From Paenibacillus sp. Marseille-Q4541 (GTDB taxonomy: Bacteria > Bacillota > Bacilli > Paenibacillales > Paenibacillaceae): a stretch of 64,000 bases of DNA. A program made the translations under genes and the position numbers. The stretch spans positions 62,001 through 126,000 of the forward strand of contig NZ_JAGXCY010000004.1 in assembly GCF_018310695.1 (NCBI RefSeq). Direction: 5' to 3'. Under the pieces are notes generated by a model. It saw only the letters and a list, made by a program, of their open reading frames with translations. It ran no database searches and was not told where the DNA came from. Below are positions 34,531-42,310 of this stretch, in pieces. The stretch's first letter is position 1. Every line of letters starts with the position of its first letter.

Positions 34531-36060
34531 TTATTGGATATCCGTAATTGTTAGGGATTGACCAGGCACGGCCATGCAGACTATAATCTGACCAAGCGTT
34601 TCAACTGCGCTTGTGTATGACTCGGCATTATCCACCAGGCACGGTGCGATAGTGCCACTTTGTTTTGATAGGACTTGTATGAGTTCTAAACCAGCTTTGA
34701 TCTTCTCTCCGACTGACAACTTCCGATATGGCTTTCCATCCATTTCAATTTCAAAATAAGGCTTTTGTTCACCGTTACCGACATTTGTTTCAAACAGCTT
34801 AAGAGTTAAGTTTGTGAAGAGACTAGATACCTTGGATGCCATGAGCTCAGCTTCTTTTGCTTTGAATGCCTTAATTGCATCAAGTACGAATACCGATTCC
34901 GCGAAGCTTTCATGAATGTCTTTGGCTGCTTGCTTCGCTTCATCTACATCTCCAGCAAGATTGCTTAATGCATCAGCATCCTTGAGGCTTGATTCGATGC
35001 TGTATTTCATATTCACAAGGTCATTTGTATCTGGAACCTCGATCTCTTCAAGAGTGGTAAATTCGCTTTTCATTCGTTTATATTGATCCACCATGATGGT
35101 GTACTTAGCCTTGAGTTCATCCAGTTGCTTTTGTTTTGATTGATGAGCATGAGTACGGCTTTCCTCAGTAAGCAACTGACCGCAAGTGACACAGGTTTCG
35201 TCCACTTCTTGGCTTTTAATTGATGTAAACTGCTCCTTGACGTTGCTCGCTTCGTTAAAGGACACCTTCATCTGAGTTTTCATTCGCTCAATCTTGCTGT
35301 TACGCTCTCTTGCTTGAGCGACATTTTCCTTTTGTGATTCAAGCTTTTCATTGATCGATTGAAGTTCGTTCTTAAGATTAACTAGCTCAGAATCAGTGAA
35401 TTGCTTTGTTGTGCTTAGTCGTTCCTGCAATGTTTCCGCTCGTGACTTAGCAGCAATCAGAGCCTTTTCTTTTTTGTTTTTGTTATCGCGATGTTTCGCT
35501 TCCAGATCGTTGATGTTTGTTTTCTTGAGTAGTTCGGAAAGCTTGTCTGACTGAGGTGTAGGTAGGTGTTTAAGTACTTCTAAGTTTGCAGGTGGTAACA
35601 CGTAACTGAGTAGTTGCGCTCGTTGCTCTTCCCACTTCTGTGCGAAGTAATAGCCTGGAGTGAATAATGAAAGGAATAATTTCTTGTCGAACATGTCCGA
35701 TACTATGGAGTCAAACTCCTTCGCTTTCTTCGGAACTTCGTTGAAGTAATATTTTGCATTGTCGTTTTCGATGGTCCGGCTGAGTAGGTAAGGCGTCTGG
35801 TCTACTTCAATAAGCAGGTGAACCTCTACTGAGTCGTATTCATAATTCGTTGGTACAGGTGATAAAGTCTTGATCATTTGGCTTCCGAAAGTATCGCATC
35901 CGTACAAGCACCATGTGATCATTTCCCCGATGGATGACTTTCCTTCGCCGTTCTTGCCGGCTGCTTTAGTAGATAATCCGAATTCGTGATTAAACTGTTT
36001 GTGATTCTTGAAGTTTCTCGCTTTGATTTGTTTGATTGATATTTGCTTTGCTTGCTCCAT
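34531..36060 (-). CDS. SbcC/Rad50-like AAA ATPase with short coiled coil
   Basis: 509 residues, about half the length of SbcC. N-terminal IKQIKARNFKNHKQFNHEFG and Walker A KNGEGKSS; coiled coil near residues 185-350 interrupted by a zinc-hook-like ETCVTCGQLL; C-terminal half-site with LSVGEKIKAGLELIQVL (signature) and PCLVDNAESY (Walker B). Such proteins work with a nuclease to process DNA ends. The MBL protein at 31301 or RecT are plausible partners. Confidence 0.88.
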   Translation of the reverse strand: MEQAKQISIKQIKARNFKNHKQFNHEFGLSTKAAGKNGEGKSSIGEMITWCLYGCDTFGSQMIKTLSPVPTNYEYDSVEVHLLIEVDQTPYLLSRTIENDNAKYYFNEVPKKAKEFDSIVSDMFDKKLFLSLFTPGYYFAQKWEEQRAQLLSYVLPPANLEVLKHLPTPQSDKLSELLKKTNINDLEAKHRDNKNKKEKALIAAKSRAETLQERLSTTKQFTDSELVNLKNELQSINEKLESQKENVAQARERNSKIERMKTQMKVSFNEASNVKEQFTSIKSQEVDETCVTCGQLLTEESRTHAHQSKQKQLDELKAKYTIMVDQYKRMKSEFTTLEEIEVPDTNDLVNMKYSIESSLKDADALSNLAGDVDEAKQAAKDIHESFAESVFVLDAIKAFKAKEAELMASKVSSLFTNLTLKLFETNVGNGEQKPYFEIEMDGKPYRKLSVGEKIKAGLELIQVLSKQSGTIAPCLVDNAESYTSAVETLGQIIVCMAVPGQSLTITDIQ

Positions 36061-36253
36061 GAGTCACCTCCATGTTGTATTTGCGTTCAATAATGTTCAT
36101 TCCCTCAATGAGTACCGCTTCAGCTTCTGGGTCTGTTTCATCCAGGTACATGTCGTACATAAAGAGCAAACGGTCTATATCTTTGCATACCTCTTCAGGC
36201 AATTCGTTTCTAAAGCTTGTGAAAAGCTCTGATTCTGATCTGAACTGTTTCAC
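35990..36253 (-). CDS. hypothetical phage protein overlapping the ATPase start
   Basis: 87 residues, GTG with GGAGGG. Acidic helical sequence (EEVCKDIDRLLFMYDMYLDE). It overlaps the ATPase gene by 71 bp; the ATPase ribosome site is inside it. No family recognised. Confidence 0.6.
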   Translation of the reverse strand: MKQFRSESELFTSFRNELPEEVCKDIDRLLFMYDMYLDETDPEAEAVLIEGMNIIERKYNMEVTHGASKANINQTNQSEKLQESQTV

Positions 36254-36465
36254 TTCGTTCCCTCCTTATCCCTGAGCTTGATCTCTTCATCAAATTCGAT
36301 CCAAAACTTCTTATTTGAGTCTGTAAGGATTTGAATGTCTATGTTGCCGATCTCATCCTCTTCAGCTGAAATCACTTCAAACTCAAAGTGTCCTTGTTCC
36401 GCTTCATCTTCCAACTGCACCCTGCCGACTTTGCCGACCAGATCTGGTCTTTGCTTTGCGGTCAT
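36250..36465 (-). CDS. hypothetical small phage protein
   Basis: 71 residues from ATG 36465, nine bases after GGGGGTG; a GTG four codons earlier overlaps that site. Beta-rich and acidic, with LVGKVGRVQLEDEAEQGHFE. No family recognised. Confidence 0.58.
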   Translation of the reverse strand: MTAKQRPDLVGKVGRVQLEDEAEQGHFEFEVISAEEDEIGNIDIQILTDSNKKFWIEFDEEIKLRDKEGTK

Positions 36466-36631
36466 GTTCTTCGTCACCCCCTTCCGGGTAATCTACCGTT
36501 AGATCTGAGATGCAATGTCTACATACTTTCTGGTCGTTCCAATCCCGTAAGAACTTTGGGTCCATTTCCTTGCTACATACGTTACAAGTAGGCAATGCAC
36601 CAACAAGCGTTAATCGAGGTCTTATATGCAT
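36404..36631 (-). CDS. small zinc-ribbon phage protein
   Basis: 75 residues. CNVCSKEMD and VCRHCISDL give a four-cysteine ribbon; the C-terminal tail is basic. Overlaps the next gene by 62 bp. It resembles the ribbon at 32406 in layout. Confidence 0.6.
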   Translation of the reverse strand: MHIRPRLTLVGALPTCNVCSKEMDPKFLRDWNDQKVCRHCISDLTVDYPEGGDEEHDRKAKTRSGRQSRQGAVGR

Positions 36632-36876
36632 TGGGCTTCTAGCTCCTCAATCTGCTTACAGATTTCTTGTTGCCAATCCATGTCCCCGATTTCATGAGCG
36701 TGGAAGGCAAGAGATTTAAGGGAATCCAATTGATGTACTAGCTCAGCATTCTTTTGAAGGATTGCAACAATGCTAATTTGATCTAGCCAGTGGACCTTTA
36801 GCTTTCCTTCAGGTGTTAGGCTTCTAAAGTAGATCGCTGCTAGCATTCTGTGAATGTCGTGAATTGCTACACTCAC
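36622..36876 (-). CDS. hypothetical small phage protein
   Basis: 84 residues, GTG 36876 overlapping the previous stop (GTGA) with AGGAG upstream. All-helical, e.g. LQKNAELVHQLDSLKSLAFH. No family recognised. Confidence 0.6.
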   Translation of the reverse strand: MSVAIHDIHRMLAAIYFRSLTPEGKLKVHWLDQISIVAILQKNAELVHQLDSLKSLAFHAHEIGDMDWQQEICKQIEELEAQCI

Positions 36877-36959
36877 TGGTCTTCACGCTCCTTTACTGCT
36901 GACCATCTCATTGCAACGAACCAGACATTTATGAGTAGAACAATAGCCAACCAGATCAT
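36873..36959 (-). CDS. 28-residue single-pass membrane peptide
   Basis: ATG 36959 has AGGGGG eight bases upstream. IWLAIVLLINVWFVAM forms one membrane helix, then a charged tail. It overlaps genes on both sides by 4 bases (ATGA and GTGA), strong support for real, coupled translation. Confidence 0.55.
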   Translation of the reverse strand: MIWLAIVLLINVWFVAMRWSAVKEREDQ

Positions 36960-37117
36960 GCGGTCAGCCCCCTTAGTCCAAGCAAGCCTTGTAGATCAGA
37001 GATTTCTTTATCAAGCCAATCTTTAGCTGCTTCAAGAACTTGTCCGTTGTTACGGAACTGGATGAGTTTGTTTAGGTGCCTTACCGTTTCTGTTTCAATG
37101 CCTTCGATATGTGACAT
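36956..37117 (-). CDS. small helical phage protein
   Basis: 53 residues, ATG 37117 with GAGGAG. Amphipathic helices (TVRHLNKLIQFRNNGQVLEA) suggest an oligomerising protein. Stop overlaps the following membrane-peptide start. Confidence 0.6.
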   Translation of the reverse strand: MSHIEGIETETVRHLNKLIQFRNNGQVLEAAKDWLDKEISDLQGLLGLRGLTA

Positions 37118-37133
37118 TTGGTCATCTCCTCAA

Positions 37134-37622
37134 CTAATCGATTATTCCGGCTTCTCTGCGGCATTCCAACACTTCCGCTTCTGTTAGGTGGCCGGCTTTG
37201 ATCATAAGACCGATGTAGCTTACATTAAGGACATTTGATAATTTTCTGAGTGTTTCAGGTGCTGGATTTCTCTGTCCACTTTCAAGTTGTGAAATGAATG
37301 GCTGTGAAAGTCCGGCGGAGTGCGCAATCTCTGTAGGTGTGAACCCTTTTGTGTTCCGCAAACTCCGCAGATAATCACCGAAATCCTCATTTGAGGATGA
37401 ATCCACCGAGCGCTCAAAGTTTGGAAGCAACTTAGATAAATTCACATCGAATAGTTCAGCAAATATCGCCATTGTTTTTCCCAGTGGAATTTGTATACCA
37501 TCTTCGATACGAGAAATAGTGGCTTGAGAAATCCCCGAAGCATGCGCTAGTGATTTTTGCGTTTTATACCCCTTAGATCTGCGCAGACTTCGAAAGTAGT
37601 CTCCAAATTCATTCGCGGTCAT
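37134..37622 (-). CDS. tandem double-XRE regulator
   Basis: 162 residues containing two copies of a Cro/C1 helix-turn-helix domain. Copy one has FGDYFRSLRRSKGYKTQ and ISQATISRIEDG; copy two has FGDYLRSLRNTKGFTPT and LSQPFISQLESG. The two copies begin 70-75 residues apart and are clearly an internal duplication. One chain could act like a pre-formed dimer on an operator. ATG overlaps the antirepressor stop (ATGA). Confidence 0.82.
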   Translation of the reverse strand: MTANEFGDYFRSLRRSKGYKTQKSLAHASGISQATISRIEDGIQIPLGKTMAIFAELFDVNLSKLLPNFERSVDSSSNEDFGDYLRSLRNTKGFTPTEIAHSAGLSQPFISQLESGQRNPAPETLRKLSNVLNVSYIGLMIKAGHLTEAEVLECRREAGIID

Positions 37623-38413
37623 GATGACAACCCCACTCTCTTCAATAGATCAGCGAAACGATTAGGGAAATAATGTGGTGCTGTTTCTCTTGGTGAGGCT
37701 GGACTGATTATGTTCTTGCCGTACTCTAGACCAACATCCGTAATGGACTTGAACACTTTAGAACCGCCTTTACTGGAAGGACGTTCTTTTTCTTCTAGGA
37801 TCCCTTGGCTGATAAGCAATTGATTGAAGGCTTGTGTTTGGATGCCTACACCGTGTTTCTTAAGAAGGGCACTCGCTGACTCTGTAATTGCTTCGTCTGC
37901 ATATCCTGGTAGAGGTACTGAAAGTCCGTGCTGCTTGTTGAAATCGCCTAGAAGTTTTAAGCGTCCGCTGTCAGGCAATCGAAGGACATTAGCTGAAACT
38001 TCGATCATGTATGCTTCTTTCCTAAAGTGGAGCAGATCGTCACTGCTCATTGATTGATATTGAGGATTGCTATTAAGGAAATCGGTTTTAAAGTAGTAGT
38101 CATCGACGAGCATTTCATAAGCTCCCCATGCCTTATCAGTGTTTAATGATTTTGCAGTGAGCCAAGCGCCTTTTTCGGTCCAAAGGTAAAGGATCGAGGT
38201 GAATTTAAGGGTGTCGTCATTTTGACGAGAGGCTTTGAACTCTTTTAAATCCATCCCCTTAAGCATGTAAAAATGTTTTCCTTCCGTGTATCTAGATTCA
38301 TTACGTTCGAAGTTTTTACTTATGGTTTTTGTATCTGTACCATATGATTCGGCCAGTTGCGCCGTGGTAAGTACTCTTTGCCCGTTGTGTTCGATCACTT
38401 GTAATTGATACAT
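37619..38413 (-). CDS. phage antirepressor with ORF6N domain
   Basis: 264 residues, ATG with AAGGGAAG. The N-terminal ORF6N pattern is clear: TTAQLAESYGTDTKTISKNF, then EGKHFYMLKG and LYLWTEKGAWLTAKSLNTDK. The C-terminal part is a different domain with KHGVGIQTQAFNQLLISQGI. Antirepressors counter the CI repressor and promote induction. Third early gene left of the operator region. Confidence 0.82.
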   Translation of the reverse strand: MYQLQVIEHNGQRVLTTAQLAESYGTDTKTISKNFERNESRYTEGKHFYMLKGMDLKEFKASRQNDDTLKFTSILYLWTEKGAWLTAKSLNTDKAWGAYEMLVDDYYFKTDFLNSNPQYQSMSSDDLLHFRKEAYMIEVSANVLRLPDSGRLKLLGDFNKQHGLSVPLPGYADEAITESASALLKKHGVGIQTQAFNQLLISQGILEEKERPSSKGGSKVFKSITDVGLEYGKNIISPASPRETAPHYFPNRFADLLKRVGLSS

Positions 38414-38448
38414 TTGCGTTCTCTTCCCTTCGAATTTATTGATTACAT

Positions 38449-38655
38449 CTAGCTCCGCGATTCATCGGAGTGCGCAATCTTGATTTCAACACCTAATGCT
38501 TTACAAACTTTATCCAGCGACTCTTCATTCCACCTGCGTCTACCTTTAAAGAGATCTGAAATGTAGGAGTACGAATATCCCGTCGATCTAGATAAGTCTG
38601 CTTTATTCACTCCCAACCTCAACATTGCAACTTTGAGCATGATTGAAAAATTCAT
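38449..38655 (-). CDS. XRE-family regulator
   Basis: 68 residues, one Cro/C1-type helix-turn-helix (GVNKADLSRSTGYSYSYISD). Ribosome site GAGGGATG. It follows the first early gene by 4 bp. Confidence 0.8.
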   Translation of the reverse strand: MNFSIMLKVAMLRLGVNKADLSRSTGYSYSYISDLFKGRRRWNEESLDKVCKALGVEIKIAHSDESRS

Positions 38656-38659
38656 TAAC

Positions 38660-38905
38660 TCATCCCTCTCTGCAGCATATCTTGCCTTGTTGTACGTGTA
38701 TTTCCGTCATTGTGAGTATGTTTAGATCGAGATCAAGACAAATCGCTAGCTTTGCCAATGTTTCCACACTTGGCATGTACCTCCCGTTCTCTATATCAGA
38801 GATATAATTCCGGGAGAGACCTGTTTTTTCTGACACTTGATACTGCCTCATGTGCTTTTGTTTTCGTTGATCTTGTATGACCTTGCCAAGTTTTTTCTTA
38901 TCCAT
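38660..38905 (-). CDS. Cro-like XRE regulator, first early gene
   Basis: 81 residues from ATG 38905; a GTG five codons earlier sits directly on the AGGAGGT site. HTH: MRQYQVSEKTGLSRNYISDI. Position opposite the repressor gene with operator repeats between them makes it the likely Cro equivalent. Confidence 0.8.
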   Translation of the reverse strand: MDKKKLGKVIQDQRKQKHMRQYQVSEKTGLSRNYISDIENGRYMPSVETLAKLAICLDLDLNILTMTEIHVQQGKICCREG

Positions 38906-38939
38906 GGTTATTTTGCTCACCTCCTGTACATAATGTAGT

Positions 38940-39085
38940 GTATAACCGTCATTTTAGTAAAGTTTTAAAAAACTCCAAAATCAAGCAAATGAGAGAAATA
39001 CCACCATAAATACTCGTATTACCGTCATTTTGCTAAATATTACGTGTTTTTCCGTCTTTAAATGATTTGTATTACCGACATTTTA
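38940..39085. repeat. four operator-like repeats between repressor and Cro-like genes
   Basis: Consensus GTATTACCGTCATTTTA: GTATAACCGTCATTTTA (38940-38956), GTATTACCGTCATTTTG (39016-39032), GTTTTTCCGTCTTTAAA (39046-39062, weaker) and GTATTACCGACATTTTA (39069-39085). All share orientation. Three cluster at the repressor promoter and one lies near the Cro-like start. This is what a CI/Cro operator region looks like. Confidence 0.7.
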
Positions 39086-39095
39086 AACTTATAAT
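39067..39095 (+). promoter_or_regulatory. promoter of the repressor gene
   Basis: Perfect TATAAT at 39090-39095 with TTGTAT 17 bp upstream (39067-39072). The fourth operator repeat lies between the two boxes, so bound repressor would block its own promoter. Confidence 0.55.
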
Positions 39096-39135
39096 CATCT
39101 ATAATAAGAAATTGTGTGTGGAGGGGTAAAAAATA

Positions 39136-39486
39136 ATGTCTATTGGAGCAAACATAAAAGAGTGGAGAAAGATCAGAGGATTAACTCAATTGCAATTAGC
39201 AGAAAAGACTAATTTATCACGTTCCTATGTTGCTGATTTAGAAAGAAATCGTTACAACCCAAGTGTCGAAACACTTGAGGCTTTTGCGAAAGTACTTAAC
39301 ATAAAGATTTCTGATCTTATAGAAAGCAAAAACCCCGATCTTCACGAGGAATCGGAGTTAGCGGATATACCTATAGAAAAATTGAACCAATACACCCTTA
39401 CCTACAAAGGGCACACACTGAGTAAAGAAGAAGCCGACGATGTTATCGATCTTTTGGAGGCAGCTTTAAAACGTTGGAAGAAATAA
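39136..39486 (+). CDS. CI-like phage repressor (ImmR type)
   Basis: 116 residues, ATG with GGAGGGG. N-terminal XRE domain (LTQLQLAEKTNLSRSYVADL), then an acidic linker and a C-terminal helix (KEEADDVIDLLEAALKRWKK) for dimerisation. No LexA-type peptidase domain, so induction must use an antirepressor or an ImmA-like route; no ImmA protease was found beside it. Divergent from the Cro-like gene. Confidence 0.85.
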   Translation: MSIGANIKEWRKIRGLTQLQLAEKTNLSRSYVADLERNRYNPSVETLEAFAKVLNIKISDLIESKNPDLHEESELADIPIEKLNQYTLTYKGHTLSKEEADDVIDLLEAALKRWKK

Positions 39487-39577
39487 GTGATTCTAAGTAA
39501 GCCTCTACCTCTTGTGTTTGAACACCTTTTTCTTTCAGCTGTCTTAATAAAACTTTTAGATCAATTTCTTTCGGCAT
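39443..39577 (-). CDS. possible 44-residue antagonist peptide overlapping the repressor 3' end
   Basis: ATG 39577 has AGGAGG nine bases upstream. The peptide (VLLRQLKEKGVQTQEVEAYL core) is two helices and loosely recalls SinI-type antirepressor helices. Its last 44 bases are antisense to the repressor gene. Coding status rests on the ribosome site and the lack of another gene at 39487-39721. Confidence 0.4.
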   Translation of the reverse strand: MPKEIDLKVLLRQLKEKGVQTQEVEAYLESLISSNVLKLPPKDR

Positions 39578-39721
39578 CTGCTTGTCCTCCTAGTTGTGGG
39601 GTTGTTTGTTAAATTTTTCCGATAAATATTTAAAATGAGCATACCACAAAATTCGCCAAAAAACGAGAACAAACGTTCTTTGTTAATCAAATACATAGAG
39701 TTGTAATGAAAGGAGTACCCA

Positions 39722-39946
39722 ATGAGTTTCCGGCTCGGGGATTGTCTCCTGCTGGAACGACTAAATGAGAAGGGCTGGACTCAAGCTGAATTTGCTAAGC
39801 GTATGGGCGTAACTCGCCAGTATGTAAGCAAACTTGTCAGTGGAGATCGTAAAATGTCCCTAGAATTCGCTATAAATGCTGCTAACATTTTAGGCTGCCG
39901 CGTAACAGATCTATACATCCTCAATGTCGTTCGAAAAAGGAACTGA
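39722..39946 (+). CDS. XRE-family regulator
   Basis: 74 residues, ATG with AAAGGAG. HTH: TQAEFAKRMGVTRQYVSKLV. Same strand as the repressor and 235 bp downstream of it, with its own ribosome site. Role in immunity unknown. Confidence 0.8.
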   Translation: MSFRLGDCLLLERLNEKGWTQAEFAKRMGVTRQYVSKLVSGDRKMSLEFAINAANILGCRVTDLYILNVVRKRN

Positions 39947-39999
39947 GCGTGTTGTATTTCAAACACCTCTCCCCCTGAGTAAATTGTCAACCATATGGG

Positions 40000-40092
40000 T
40001 TACAACTCCTCATCATGTTTACGAACATACTTCTCCTTACAATGAGTAAATGCAATTAGGCCGCCACAGATTTCAAAGAATGAGATCACCAT
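40000..40092 (-). CDS. possible 30-residue peptide
   Basis: ATG 40092 to TAA at 40000, partly hydrophobic (ISFFEICGGLIAF). Only a weak GAGA-type ribosome site. Listed because the 39947-40124 gap holds no other candidate. Confidence 0.2.
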   Translation of the reverse strand: MVISFFEICGGLIAFTHCKEKYVRKHDEEL

Positions 40093-40124
40093 TCTCTAAA
40101 CTGCGACGGCCAACAGCCACTCCC

Positions 40125-40733
40125 CTATTTGTTAAACCTACTGAGCATTGATTCCACAGTATCTTGAAACACTTTGAACGATTGTTTATTTGTCTCATAC
40201 GATCCGGAACCAACCCCGATAATCCAAACTGGCGGAAAGATCTTCTTCTGTGGTATCTGCCAAGATTCATTTTGCCAATCCCCTGATAGATAGTACTTTT
40301 CATAACGGTTCATTTTGTCCTGCATTTGTGGTTTGGTATATTTTGAACGCTGGATCTCTACGTAAAAAGGTGTGTTCTTCCAAATTACGAATGCATCAGG
40401 TTCAGGCATTCCCTTACCGCCAAGCTTCGGTTCGACTACAAAAGCTCTTGGTTTTTCAATGCGGAATATATCCCTATAGAACTGTGATATCGAAAGGAAA
40501 TGACCTATTTTCTGTGAGTCTGATTTAACTTTGCGTTCGGCACAGTAATACACATATTTCCTGCGTTCCGTGGAGCATTTAATATATCCATCCCGGCGTA
40601 ACCTTTTGAGTGTAGAATTCGCGTGAATCACTGGATGTTTCGTGTGGGAGAAGTACATTTCTGCGACATCTTCTCCAGTTAAAAACCGGAACTCATGCAG
40701 ACTGTTGATGATCTCTCGATCTCTAGTTCTCAT
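40125..40733 (-). CDS. replication-relaxation family protein
   Basis: 202 residues from ATG 40733 (GGGGTG upstream), overlapping the FtsK-type gene stop by 11 bp. An N-terminal winged helix (REIINSLHEFRFLTGEDVAE, NSTLKRLRRDGYIKCS) is followed by a nuclease-like core with PEPDAFVIWK and FYVEIQRSKYTKPQM. Family members are encoded on plasmids and integrative elements and are linked to replication or mobilisation. Last gene of the ParM/ParR/FtsK cassette. Confidence 0.72.
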   Translation of the reverse strand: MRTRDREIINSLHEFRFLTGEDVAEMYFSHTKHPVIHANSTLKRLRRDGYIKCSTERRKYVYYCAERKVKSDSQKIGHFLSISQFYRDIFRIEKPRAFVVEPKLGGKGMPEPDAFVIWKNTPFYVEIQRSKYTKPQMQDKMNRYEKYYLSGDWQNESWQIPQKKIFPPVWIIGVGSGSYETNKQSFKVFQDTVESMLSRFNK

Positions 40734-41970
40734 ATGCCAACACCCCAAATACTTCATCGTCTTCGTTCGCATCTTCCGTACTATATTCTTCCTCTGTCAG
40801 ATCAACAACTTTCGATTCTATGACCTCTTTCCACTTATGTGGTTCTAACATTGCCTTGGCATCATCAAGGGCTAATAACGGAGCCTGAGCAAACCTGATA
40901 CCATCCAAAGATAATGCAAACTTCCCTTTCTCCTTATTCATGATTTCTGATGCTTCGCCGCTATCAATAGCAATCCGACTGTTAACTGCACTACTGGCAC
41001 GAAACGCCATTCTGACGGTTAGATTATTCTTTAATATTCCGTCCATAGTGGTACTGTCGGCACGTTGCAAAGAGAGGATCAGGAACACGCCTAACGCTCT
41101 ACCGACTGATGATATTTCTTCTAACTTATTCATGATGTCATTTTGTTTTTTCAACAAAACAAATTCGTCAATCGCAAAGACAATATACTTCGGTTTCACA
41201 TCTTCCGGCAGATCGTCCACATGAGCAAGACCATATTTATTGAGTAGCTTACCTCTGTGATTCATGGCACTGCTGATGTTATTAACTATTTTTCGTAGGT
41301 CGTCAACTTCGATAACCACATCATTCGCTACACCTTTAAAGATGTGAAACTCTGTGCGTTTTAAATCGGCGCAGTACAGCTCTACACGGTCTTTGCACTG
41401 GGTAAGCAACGTTGTAAGGATGGAGCGAAGCTGTATTGATTTACCACTTCCTGTTTCACCAGTAATGAGCAGGTGGGGATTCTCGACCATGTTATAAACC
41501 ACAAGACCCGATTGTGTATTTCCTACAACGATAGGGAGAGGGATATCTTTCACAGCTTCTGCAATTTTCTCTTTATCGTAATCAAACATTTTCACTTCTT
41601 GGTTATATGCTTTGATGAAAAATCTTCTCTTATCTTTTGATAATTCGAATTCCAGTTCCGACCCGAACGCTTGGTAAAACAAATCCTTCTTCTTATAAAC
41701 TTCATCCGGCAGGAGTCCAATGGGTAACATGAAACTGATTTCTGTTCGGTTCAGATAAATTCGGATATCCTTTTTACTGAAAGAAGGATACTTCTTGATC
41801 TGCCTACCCTTATATCCCTGGATGCTCATATAGATGCTACCCATGCGCAGGACAGTGTTTAACTTCCCACACGCTACATTTACTGGATGTGTCGCATAAG
41901 CCACATATGCTCCACCTATACTTCCCACAACGCCCACCATCTTCGCAATACCCGCTGAACTCAACAGCAT
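40723..41970 (-). CDS. FtsK/SpoIIIE-type DNA translocase or coupling ATPase
   Basis: 415 residues, ATG with AGGTGG. Walker A ITGETGSGKSIQLRSIL, Walker B KYIVFAIDEFVLL, then ALGVFLILSLQRAD. There is a short hydrophobic N-terminus but no long FtsK linker or gamma domain. This size and layout match the coupling ATPases of conjugative elements and plasmid FtsK-like proteins better than chromosomal FtsK. It is unusual in a phage immunity-lysis interval. Confidence 0.88.
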   Translation of the reverse strand: MLLSSAGIAKMVGVVGSIGGAYVAYATHPVNVACGKLNTVLRMGSIYMSIQGYKGRQIKKYPSFSKKDIRIYLNRTEISFMLPIGLLPDEVYKKKDLFYQAFGSELEFELSKDKRRFFIKAYNQEVKMFDYDKEKIAEAVKDIPLPIVVGNTQSGLVVYNMVENPHLLITGETGSGKSIQLRSILTTLLTQCKDRVELYCADLKRTEFHIFKGVANDVVIEVDDLRKIVNNISSAMNHRGKLLNKYGLAHVDDLPEDVKPKYIVFAIDEFVLLKKQNDIMNKLEEISSVGRALGVFLILSLQRADSTTMDGILKNNLTVRMAFRASSAVNSRIAIDSGEASEIMNKEKGKFALSLDGIRFAQAPLLALDDAKAMLEPHKWKEVIESKVVDLTEEEYSTEDANEDDEVFGVLAYEN

Positions 41971-42042
41971 AATTCCACCTGCTTCCTCTTCTTTGAAACA
42001 AATTTGATTTTTGGCTCTATATCAATGATTTTGGCTTGTATT

Positions 42043-42100
42043 AAACATTTCTTAATACATATTCACTCAAACATTTAATTAAATGATTACTAAAACATTT
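42043..42100. repeat. three AAACATTT repeats in an AT-rich gap
   Basis: AAACATTT occurs at 42043-42050, 42069-42076 and 42093-42100 (26 and 24 bp apart), with ATTTAATTAAAT between copies two and three. The 128-bp gap separates the FtsK-type gene from the small membrane gene. Could be a binding site, iteron-like origin or promoter region. Confidence 0.4.
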
Positions 42101-42308
42101 ACCAAGATACATGTACACCGAGATATTGCCCCGCGACCTTGAAGAAATCTTTCCAGGTAGCAAAGGCAATCAAGAAGTAGCTCACCTGCGCACCGATCCT
42201 TACCATGATCACATTTCCGGCATTACCGCTCATCTCAAGTTTTCGTTCAATGATATGTCCAACGATTCCTACGGCAGCAATACTTGCAAATGGGATGAAG
42301 AAATTCAT
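42099..42308 (-). CDS. small membrane protein of the cassette
   Basis: 69 residues from ATG 42308, 8 bases after GGGTGG. Two hydrophobic stretches (FFIPFASIAAVGIVGHII, and VSYFLIAFATW). Located between the ParR-like and FtsK-type genes; could anchor the ATPase to the membrane. Confidence 0.62.
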   Translation of the reverse strand: MNFFIPFASIAAVGIVGHIIERKLEMSGNAGNVIMVRIGAQVSYFLIAFATWKDFFKVAGQYLGVHVSW

Positions 42309-42310
42309 TT

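Noticed and set aside
40015..40028. ATGTT-TACG-AACAT palindrome in the gap before the replication-relaxation stop
   Set aside because: Single short palindrome in AT-rich DNA; no second copy to support an operator.
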